The notes below the pieces were generated by a model, which worked only from the letters and a program-made list of their open reading frames with translations, was not told the DNA's origin and ran no database searches. The position numbers and the translations under genes were made by a program. DNA of 64,000 nt from Gnetum montanum (Eukaryota > Streptophyta > Gnetopsida > Gnetales > Gnetaceae), in contig MNCI01026517.1 in the NCBI GenBank assembly GCA_015680685.1, positions 164,430 to 228,429 of the forward strand, in the 5' to 3' direction. Position 1 is the first letter of the stretch. Each line of letters opens with the position of its first letter. Shown one piece after another: positions 22,263-32,093 of the stretch.

Positions 22263-24330
22263 GGACCATCATGAACTTGAAGAGATACAAAAATTTAATT
22301 TCATCTATCGGAACGGAAGTGAGTTCATGCCTACTCCTGAAATCACTATCCTATTGACCGAGACATATTAGTTGATGCTAAGCCAACTTCTCCAAGTAAG
22401 TAGGGCAAGAGAAATGGACATGATTTCCCACTACGAAAAATACTTTCAAGATGGGCAAGAGGAGTTAGACTCCCACTTTGAAGGTGATGTTCCAGTCTAC
22501 ACCACATGTGTCCCTTGTACCTCTAATACCCATTCGCATCAATCACAATTTTTCATCCCCTTTCCTATCACCATGACAGTGTCACAACCTCAACCCTCTA
22601 TGGCAATGGGTAGTCACTCAATGTTTTCAACATACCAACATATAGGTCCTTCGACCTCAATGCCCATTAATCATTCTTCTTAATTTTTCCAGCTATCGCA
22701 TTTAATCTCTATGACGTCCACATTGTCATATGTGCATGACATACCTATAGCGCAACCACATGTAGGTTCTATTTCTATCCCCTTCTCCATGACCATTCTA
22801 CCATTAGTAGTAGGTCCAACCCTAACCACATGATGGACAACAACCAACTCTTTTCCCATAACTCAAACATTTCATGTGAAACCATATGTGTAGCCTCAAA
22901 CACACCGATTCCCACATGTAACACAACTGAGCATGGGGCTGTGAGCCACCCACACCATGAGACAGATGACTACCCACATGCCACCATGTATGGTAGCCAT
23001 TCCCGTGCCACCACCCACTAGGTTACGGACCACTCAAATGACACTGATGGTGGGAGTTGCTTCAACTGCACCCCCGATAGGACTGGCAGCTATACCATCA
23101 GCACCATCAACAATGGCTACCTCAACAACCTCACAACCATCTACAACATTCTTGGGTCTGGATCAAGCTTTCCAACTCATCTAGAGACTCACTAATGAGA
23201 TTAAATGAATCAAAGCCATTGGTTTTGAAATTGTCCAAGTCATGAAATTTTACCACGATGACCCCATTAGTCCAGCTATCCCTATGATCACATTGCCCCC
23301 TAATGTGCCACTCCCCTAATTTACAAAATACAATAGGGACGGTGATCCAAATGCACATTTTGTGACCTTTAGGTCTAAATCCTTATTATTGCAACCATGG
23401 CCTCACACAATCATTTATGTCTTTGCCATGTCTCTAATAGGCAAAGTCTTAGATTGGTACCGTGCACTTTCAAGTGCCTCTATGTCCACCTTGGAAGAGC
23501 TGCTAAGTCAATTTGTGACTCGTTTTAAGTAAAACTTAAAATTAGAAGTCACTCTAGACCAGCTTATGAGCATTAAGTAGGAACCACTAGAATTTATACA
23601 ATGATGGAGTGTAACCTTGAATGAAATACATGAACCAATTACCAAGGCTCACTTGTTGGCCATCTTTAAGGATGTGGTCAATGACTTCAATAAGTCTAAG
23701 CGCTACTACTTGGCCCCATGTTCCCTTAGCCAAACATTCACTCAAAGTAAGAGCATCCAAATGTTGTAGAGGCTAGTAGAAACCTAGCTTACATGACCTA
23801 TAGGAATGCACACACTAAGAAAGACAAGAAAAAAGGCAAGGCCGCAACAACCATGATGGCTGCTATAGCCAACGAGACCAAGCCTAACAACAACAAAAAG
23901 ACTGCCACCATGCCCAAGGTTCCCACTAATGCAACACCTAGTCTCACTAGTACTAGTCATTCACAAGCATTAACACCTATGGCACAAACCTAGCCAAGGC
24001 CAAACTTTGAGTGCAAGGACTACTCAAAGTTATAGATTAAGCCTTCAGAACTCATAATGTAGTTGTTGGGAGATGGGTGTATACAACACAAAAAAATGTT
24101 AGAGGAGGCTATTAAACACCATCAAAGGTATTGTGAAGTTCTTTAGAACCCCTCCTTGGCTATGGCTAATGAACCACTAGTGTCTAAGAATTTTAGGTTA
24201 GAGCATTTTTGGTGACTATCATCAACTATGTGACCATGATACAGATTACTGCTTAGTGTTAAAAGATGACATTCAACAAATGATCGATCAAGGCAAGCTG
24301 GTCCTAGATGAGAGCAGTCCTGTTCAATCT
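22263..24330 (+). pseudogene. gag: E2 gag
   Basis: N-terminal part with NGSEFMPTPE and REMDMISHYEKYFQDGQEE, then a long Pro/Thr/Ser-rich stretch (22500-23150), then GLDQAFQLI. The capsid-like Retrotrans_gag core follows (23335-23760: DGDPNAHFVTFRSK, IGKVLDWYRALS, LEELLSQFV). A basic Lys-rich stretch lies at 23810-23920. A zinc-knuckle-like motif is read at about 24207-24310 (DYHQLCDHDTDYCLVLKDDI), typical of Tat gag. Many in-frame TAG stops and at least one frameshift. E3 has the same order on the minus strand. Gag would form the particle that packages element RNA. Confidence 0.85.
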
Positions 24331-25860
24331 AAAAACTAATTGATGGTCATTTACAAAGATCCCCTGAATGCTAACAATGTAGGTTATACCATCAATGTCA
24401 TTGGCATTGATGATAACACTAAGTCACAATAGGAACCATTTGTGGTTTTTGTACCTCCTCGTAACATTGAAACTCCAACAACTAAGTTGTAGGTCCCTTT
24501 TGTAATTAGGGATCCTCATCAGACATCCACTACACCTTTCATACTTATAGCTACCTCACCCCCTGACTTCAATAACATAAGCACCATTTTTCATTAAGGT
24601 TGTAAAACATCCAAGCTCCTCTACCACCCAAAGTCACATGACGAGAACTGCACTACAAACTCCCCATCCAAGGAGACATGAGGAATGGTTAGCAGACAAG
24701 TTAGTAAAACAACATATTTCCTTGGGCCCCGTTAAGCCCACTTCCTCATCTACAATCCCCATGACCTCTTCATCATCAGCCACTAGTGGCAATGTACATA
24801 TACAATCGATGCCTACTGATCCAAAAAGCTTCTTAGCCGACTCAAAAACACTCCATGGGAGATCCATCTTCTAGGATGTATAGAAGAGGAGAAGGTTAGC
24901 AAACAACAAGATGGTGGGCAATACTTTTTGAATGCCCTTTCACAAGTTAAATAGTCCGTAAAGTAGAAAAATACAACACTAAGCTTATACAACCTGATAA
25001 TGACCTCTACCATGCATCATGAGGCAATGGTTTGCATTTTGACTTCCATCCTTGTTAGCAAAAACCTACTAGCTGAAGAGAAATCCATTCATGCTATCTT
25101 AATTCCCTCTATGTCTAAAGAACCATGGCCAACCTAGCTAATGTTTCATGAAAAAGCTATCAAGGATGACCCTGAAAAGGGTCAAGTGACAACTACTCCT
25201 ATGTTCATCACCATTTGTATGGGCCAATATAAGATTCATAGAATACATGTTGATAACAGAGCTTCCACGAACATAATCCCATTTCCTATCATTGAAAAGT
25301 TGGGCTTGGTAGACCAAATCAAGCCCATAGTAACTTTATGCCTTAAGTTCTTCAATGGGGTGTGTGTGGTAGTCAAGGGGATTGTCCACATCAACTCCAT
25401 GGCAAGGGATCAGTTCCCCATGAGTGTGGTATTTATCATGGTGGAGGAAATGCCTAGGTACAACCTAATCTTGTGGAGATAATGGTTAGCCCAACTAAGG
25501 GCTATCTCCTCACCTATACATCAAAAAATACCTTACCCTACATGGGCGAGGAAGTAGTGATTTACAATGACGAAGTAGCTCCCTGGGCTATAAACAATGT
25601 AGATGTGGAGTAATGTTCAAAGATAGAAATATCTAAAAACAAACCACCCATTCAAATTGAAATACCATGCTTGATATATGAACAAGCCAAAACTGTCACC
25701 TCTGAAATGAAGAAACCACATGGGCTGAGTTGCCCTTTCAAATGGTAGATGATAACATAGATGAATACCACTGCAAGGTGTCCCAGCCATATGCCTCGCC
25801 TAACCCACATTTAGGAAACAATTGCATGATTGAAACTTTTCTCCACATCACTTTAATCAA
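24331..25860 (+). pseudogene. pro: E2 gag-pro linker and aspartic protease
   Basis: Linker (including DKLVKQHISLGP, conserved in E3) followed by a retropepsin-like domain at 25141-25482: IHRIHVDNRASTNI holds the active-site region and PRYNLILWR the second flap. The D-S/T-G triad reads D-N-R here and D-D-R in E3, so the Gly is lost in both. After the protease, ETTWAELPFQMVDD is conserved in both elements. Stops are frequent outside the protease. The enzyme would have cut the polyprotein. Confidence 0.78.
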
Positions 25861-25874
25861 TTGTTATATCTCTA

Positions 25875-26125
25875 ATGGTGTAATTTACATTTTACATTAA
25901 CTTTGTTGTTTGCATAATTTACATTTTACATTAAGTTTGCTGTTTGCATAATATGCATTTTACATTAAGTTTAATATTTGCATAATTTACATTTATACAT
26001 TAAGTTTGTTGTTTGCATGATTTAAATTTTATATTAAGTTTTCTATTTTCATGATTTACATTTTACATTTAGTTTGGTATTTTCATGATTTACATTTTAC
26101 ATTAAGTTTGTTGATCGCATTGCAC
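25875..26125 (+). repeat. AT-rich tandem repeat after E2 protease
   Basis: About six to seven units of some 38 bp: GCATAATTTACATTTTACAT then TAAGTTTGTTGTTT. No equivalent was seen in E3, so it is probably private to this copy or subfamily. Confidence 0.85.
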
Positions 26126-26139
26126 TTGTCATCAATACC

Positions 26140-26335
26140 TTACACATGGCCCGAAACGGCCTAAAACTAGCAATGGCCCGAAATGGCCTTAAACTATCGT
26201 TGTGGCCCACTAAGGCCTAAAACTAGTAACCAACCCTTAGAAATCATATTGCATGGCCTGAAATGTCCTTAAACTATTGCATGGCTTGAAATGGCCTTAA
26301 ACTAAAACAAGAGGCCCACAAGCGGTCCAAGTGCA
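26140..26335 (+). repeat. GGCC stem-loop repeats between E2 protease and antisense gene
   Basis: Five to six units: GGCCCGAAATGGCCTTAAAC plus TAGCAAT. GGCC arms enclose a six-base loop. The same unit occurs at the same place in E3 (57990-58260, minus). Confidence 0.82.
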
Positions 26336-28476
26336 TTAATAAAAGATTAACCAAAATAAAAAAAATGATTGTTTCACTTATTACTTTTGATTAAGCTTGA
26401 AGTCCATACAATAATGTTTACAAAAAAATGAAATCCAAAAAAAAAAAACTTTTGCTACTACGCTACGAGTCCCTGCCAACATCTTCATCTCTAACTCCAC
26501 TAGGTCCCACACCTCCATTTGGATCCTACATAAAATGAAACAAAATAATAAATCAAACTACAACAAGGCTATCATAAAATAAACTATGACATAATAAATA
26601 ATGACTAACCTAAGACCAACTCACATGCATCTTAGAGGGTATCTTATCCATGCCAGCTGCAAGACGCCACATAATTTCCTCCTTAGTGAGGTTGTCTCAA
26701 TCTTCCTCCCCCAGATCAACGCTTGCAGAAACTTTCCCCTTCTACATAGCCATCCATCTGGGTGGTCTTGGATAGAAGGTGCTAGTGGTGGTCTCCCTAG
26801 AAGGTAAGGTCATCTCTCTTTTGAGAGACTTGCTAACCACTACCTATTGCATGAACTTTTCATAGGCCTTAGCAGCACCAATGACATTGAGAAATAACTT
26901 ATGGGTATCCAACTCAATGGAAGAATCTTGATACTTCTGATGGTAGATAGCACGTTCCATTTTGTACATGTGCTTATGGTTCTTTTTTGCTTGCCCCCAT
27001 TCATACACTTTGGTGTCGTAGTCCTTCCAATCTTGGTTTTTCTAGGCCAATAAGTCCATCTCCAAGCATTGCTCAATAATCTCATAGGTGGCCTCGTTCT
27101 TACCATGTATGGCTAACTAGTATCTTGCATAGTCAATTATAGCCATATGCCAGGTACCATTGAGAGTGTTTTGGGCTAATAAAAATTCATTTCTAGACTA
27201 TAGATCCTCCAACTCAATGGCTTGGCTAGCTTTCTCTTTCTCAAGTTTTTGCACCATCTTCTAGAGGTTCTCATTGACATGCTTGCACTCCCATAATGAT
27301 CATGTCAAGTAGAGTGCACATTTTCTCATTTCCTCATATACACCATGAGGAACCTTGGTTACCTCTAATGGGAGTACAAGCACCGTGTCAACCTTGATCA
27401 CCTGTATAGGATCCCACTTGAGATGAGAAGCTGTCAATCACACATAAGAAAGCATTGGTCATATGATGATGGTAAAAAACCCAATGACTTAGAGAGCCAA
27501 ATGTTCTAATTTGAACACACATATTTTAGGAACAATCTACCTTAGGTAGTTGATCATGTTTTCAACCACCCCCTCCATAGAGGCAAATTTATTTGGAGTT
27601 TCAGTCCATGGTTGGAGGTGGATCAAAGAAGAAGGATCAAGGGCCTTAAAAGTAGTGTCTACTACACAACAAGGCATGTTAGCATAACAAAGAAAGGGAA
27701 AGATAAATTGATAAATAGCATAAATGATAGTGTAAAGTTCCTAACGAGCAAACCCTCAGGGGTAATAGTGGGGGGATCGCCCATTGACACACTATTAAGC
27801 AAATGATCAAACTCACCCACATCGAATTGTAGCCCTTTCCCTTCTAGCTGACTCAATAGTGTAGTGGCATATTTAGCTATCATATGCCCCTTAGGTGCTA
27901 GGGAAAACTCCACAAAAGGATCATTGGTAGTAAGGGCCTCCTCCTCTATGGTAGGGGCCTCCTCCTCTATAGCTGGGGCCTCTTCTTCTTCTATAGTGGG
28001 GGCCCCTACTTTAGGGGCCAAAACTTCTTCCTCTTCTTCTATTAAACAAGTTTAAAGTAAGTAGGCTAGTTTAACACAAAATGAGAGGTGTAACTAATGA
28101 AACAATCAAACATACTTACCAACTATTGGCTACAGTTTGCAAACATTGATTCACAGCTTTCTTCCTCATTCTTCATTAGTGGAGGGAGGTTCATCCAGTA
28201 GATGAGAATTTTTGCGTTGCAACTTGGTTTCACTATTTTATCAATGAGACATGCCCCCCTTAGCACATTTCCTATGTTAGTGGGTGGCACCTCTCCAACA
28301 CTGTCTAGGGAATGAAAGGTATGCCCCACTCGATCCTTCGTTGTTATTGAAAGAGATTCCCCAATAGCTTCTAGTGGGTCTTGGGATCGGGTGGTACGAA
28401 ACACTTAGCAAATCCACAACTTGGATATCTTTGTGTAATCCTACTGCACCCATCCACCATTCTCATGGACCACCAA

Positions 28477-28722
28477 GAATTCCAAAAACCATCATAGGTA
28501 GGCTATGAAGAAGGNAGCTACTCTCCTAAGGAAAAATCCTAGAAGTAGAGCAAGCTTGAATCATGAGGGATGTCATGGAAGAGGGGACCCATTATAATTG
28601 GGCCAAGTACCTTTCTGAAGGATTGTGAGCTGAAATCATTAGGCTTCATGAGAAGTTTGATGACTGTTTCAATGTGTACTTTCCCTTCTTCATAGCCTAC
28701 CTATGATGGTTTTTGGAATTCN
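28477..28722. other. Mis-oriented assembly fragment between two Ns
   Basis: The 38 bases at 28477-28514 reappear as an exact reverse complement at 28684-28721, and Ns stand at 28515 and 28722. The fragment codes on the plus strand (MEEGTHYNWAKYLSEGL, matching E3 at 55640), while the gene around it is on the minus strand. Flipping the piece restores co-linearity with E3 and E1. Confidence 0.88.
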
Positions 28723-29898
28723 CTTATGCATATAAATTTCCTTTCAATCCTTGCTTGTCTCTAGCCATTCTTCTATGTTCCCTTGATGGTTGAAATCCTT
28801 GCTGGTCTTATCTCCTATAGGTAGACCATTAGAGAGAACACCAAAAAGATTAGTAAAAATTTTATCATTAATCTCAAACACCACCTGCACATTGTGAACC
28901 CATGTGCGGAAGCAGTCAGGGTTTTTAGAAAAGGAATCAACTAGGGAGAGCATTTATATAGCTAGGATTCTTGGATTTACTACTAACAATAAATCCAAGA
29001 GCCCAACCTCTTGAATGTTGTGAACAAGGGTGGCTAGTGCCCCATTTCATAGCCAACGTTGTGTCTCATCCACCTCCCTGTACTTGAAGAAGAGGTTAGT
29101 TTGAGGACATCTAGAGGTGATTACTGTAACGTCTTCTATGGTAAGCACTTGGTGGGATGCCCATTCACTATCCAACTAGCCAAGTTCTTCACACTTCACA
29201 TAGAACTTGGTATACTTGGTTGGGTAGGTTCTGAAATCAGCCCTAGGTTATTCTATGATGCCAGTGCATACATTCTCAGTAGAAGAGAACTCTTGCAAAT
29301 TCGTTTGGGTTAACGCTAATGTTTCCTCATTATCGTGAAGACCATGCTTATCAACTACAAACCTGGTAACATTTAGATCATGATAAGAATTTTGACTAAT
29401 GCAAGAAAAATGATACAACATGTTTAAAACATCTTCATAGGACTCACTCATTAGCATAATAAACTATCCTAGGTGGGTTCTAGAAGCAGGTGTCCATCTG
29501 ACGGGAAATGAGCAATGTGTTGTATTGATGATAGCATTTAAATTTGGGCATGGCCTAAATCCAACACAAGAATCTTAAGCCTCTTATCCAAATATTTGAG
29601 CCTTCTACCCCTTTGCCTTCAATCAACCCATCGGCCATGAACTTCAAAATGCCCCAGTTAGTCCTAGGCAATAACATTCCAACAAGTACAGTGGCTATTT
29701 TAGTTGATAAGTGTGACCATAGTATCACACTAAAGTTGGCAAAGGAGGAACTCTAGGAATTCCTATGCACTTTCCTAGAACTAGATTACCTGATCCCCTA
29801 CCCGAGCATGGGGATTGGGGACATTGGCTATAGTTGCACTGAGGCAGCACAGGACTCTCACCAGCTCAAGCACAATCAGGATGGGTTTTAACATGACC

Positions 29899-30946
29899 CT
29901 GTGCAACACAACCAAAAGCGTTAGTTTAGTGTTTAGGTGACGATTACTGAGAACTGTAGCATAACCCCTAGTGTACAAATTTTCCTTGAGGCATGAAACA
30001 GTAAGTCCCTGGCATGGTAAAATAGAACCAAATACTACATGTAGTGTAGTAGGGTGCTATGTGTAGCATGGCATAGTAAGTACAGCTAGCACAGCATAGC
30101 AGCTATGCCTTGCATAGCGTAGTGTAGCAAGCATGCCCTACACAATGTAGCACAATAGGTACAGCTTGTATGGTGTAGTGTAGTAGCTACACTTTGCACA
30201 AAAGTAATGGCTACATTACACACAGAGTAGCATGACAATGTAACAAGTATGATAGGTATAGAAATATAACAAGCATGACAACGTAGCAAATAGAACACTA
30301 TAATCAGCATAGCAATGTAGTGGCTTTAATAGTGTAGTAGTGTAGTAGGTCTACTAGTGTAGTAGTGTTGAGGGCCTACTAGTGTAGCAATGTAGTAGTG
30401 TAACAATGTAGCATAGTGACCACCAAAAACTTAACAATCTGACAGTCATTCTAACAAAAATAACATGGCCTGAGAAAAATAGATACAACATTCTCATTAT
30501 CCTAGCCTGGTCCCACTACATGCAATGAAATGTGGAAAAATAAAATGCAAACAAAAGAAAAACTCCCCTTGAACATGCTACGCTATGATAGACATATGCT
30601 ACATTGCCTAAAAAACCTTGTGGGAAAATATCCCCTCCATGGATGCTACACTATGCTGAATGTGCATTATGCTAGAGCTACTCAAACCCCCATAATGGAA
30701 CATCGGCCATTCCCAACAATGGTGGTTATGGTAGTTACACTTGCTAGCTATAGCATAGCGACCACCACAGTCATTGTGGCAAGAGTGGCAATAGCCACGA
30801 AACAGTGGCATAAGTGGCAGCCAAGGTAATAACAACATTTGCAACATAGTAATAGTGGTGACCATAGCAACCAAGACATAGTGACTACAATAATAATCTA
30901 ACTTGAAAAGTTACACAATGTAAACAAGGGTAATGTAGTGACTTAC
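29899..30946 (-). repeat. Repeat-rich first intron of the E2 antisense gene
   Basis: Donor TTG/GTAAGT at 30946 and acceptor TTGCACAG at 29899 (minus strand). Between about 30020 and 30420 it is dense in TAGCATAG/GTGTAGTAG words, the same vocabulary as the LTR palindromes. No protein is supported; ORFs at 30086-30310 and 30530-30874 follow the repeats. Confidence 0.55.
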
Positions 30947-31439
30947 CAAGTGGATGGGACCTCTTGTCATTCCTCAATATGTGCATTGGGAAGACATCAC
31001 AAGATGCGCTCCCCTTCATCCACATTGGAAAGCCCTTGATGCCTGTGTTCACTCTTGCACACCATTGCCTATTCACAGACTCAAGTGTATTAGGTGTATT
31101 AACCACTATGCTATGACTACTACATTGTCTCTTAGCTCAACCATGCTATGCTATGGGTGTTAGCTCTGATAGTGAAATTCATAAGATTACCATGGGGTAA
31201 TCCCCTCTTTATAGCCTATGTGGTTAAAACACTTTTCACTTTCCAGGGTGTTCCATGTCCCACGCATAATGCTGGATGTACTACTTTCCATGCATGACAT
31301 GAAATGTCCCTTTCTACTGTAGCATGGCAGGGGACATCCTTATCCCTTAAAACATAGAATGGGTCTAGTACAACATAGCATGCAATTACAACATAACTTG
31401 TAGATGCACTAAAATCTTTACTTCATTTTTTTACAATGT

Positions 31440-32010
31440 AGCTCAGTGATGGTTTGCTATGACCTTAAATTAAAAATTTAAGCATTCCCTTTGCATTTTA
31501 AGCTTAGTTGTGGTCTGCTACAACCTTAAATTGGCAACCCTAACTTAAAATGTTATATGGTTACGGTCCACTACGACCTTAAACTAGCAATTTTAATATT
31601 TCCTTTACTTTTTAAACATGGTTATGGTCCTCTAAGATCTTAAAATAGCAATTGTGATGTACAGGTTTACATTGTTACGGTCCACTATGACCTTAAAATA
31701 GCAATTTTAGTATTCTCCCTACCTCTTTAACCACAGTAATGGTCTGTTATGACCTTAAACTGACAATGTTAGCATTTCCTTTACTTTTTAAACTTGGTTA
31801 TGATTTTCTAAGAACTTAAATTGGCAATTGTGATGTACATTTTTACATTGTAACAGTTTGCTACAACCATAAATTGGCAACTCTTTGACCCTCTCGACAT
31901 GTAATCTTCCACAGTAACAGTTTTCTGGGTCCTTAAATTGGCAATATTAAAAAATTTTACATGGTTGTAGTCCACTAAGACCTTAAACTGGAAATTATGT
32001 TCCATCGCAT
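31440..32010 (+). repeat. GGTC stem-loop repeats before E2 pol
   Basis: About nine degenerate units: GGTCCACTACGACCTTAAAC then TAGCAATTTTAATATT. Arms GGTC..GACC with a six-base loop. The same unit occurs in inverse at 52590-52760 in E3. Confidence 0.82.
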
Positions 32011-32074
32011 GATTACCTTGCACACATTTCATTGCATGTTATTCCATTAAACAGGTACACTTGAAGTTTGTTTG

Positions 32075-32093
32075 TTTTTTCTTATTTTGTAAG
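32075..32093 (+). promoter_or_regulatory. Predicted 3' splice site before E2 RT
   Basis: TTTTCTTATTTTGTAAG followed by AGTGCTTTG and an ATGGCTATG, equivalent to the sites in E1 and E3. One G has been lost relative to E3. Confidence 0.42.

Larger units (their letters stand above)
26470..31220 (-). pseudogene. Antisense intron-containing gene of E2
   Basis: Minus-strand counterpart of the E1 and E3 antisense genes, running right to left. First exon near 31110-30947 (RQWCARV, FPMWMKGSASCD) ending at donor GTAAGT (30946). Intron 30946-29899 is rich in TAGC repeats. Then comes the HAD-like exon with ILIVLELVRVLC (29845-29895), FSVILWSHLSTKIA (29700-29745) and TLLISRQMDTCF..NPPRIV (29465-29525). 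After an intron (about 29446-29357) come HGLHDNEETLAL, SLVDSFSKN, TNLFGVLSNGLP and, past a mis-oriented piece at 28477-28721, TTRSQDPLEAIGESLS. An acidic repeat with EEEAP units (27930-28010), PWTETPNKF (about 27600), LKWDP (27415) and a long charged C-terminus (NQDWKDYDTKVYEWGQ) follow. Many TAG stops. Confidence 0.7.

Noticed and set aside
28477-28721. Biological hairpin or local inversion in the antisense gene
   Set aside because: Both ends are Ns and the arms are identical over 38 bp, as expected for a mis-oriented contig.
30530-30874. Paired ORFs on both strands near 30.6 kb
   Set aside because: Within the proposed intron of the E2 antisense gene, no conservation in E3, low-complexity composition.
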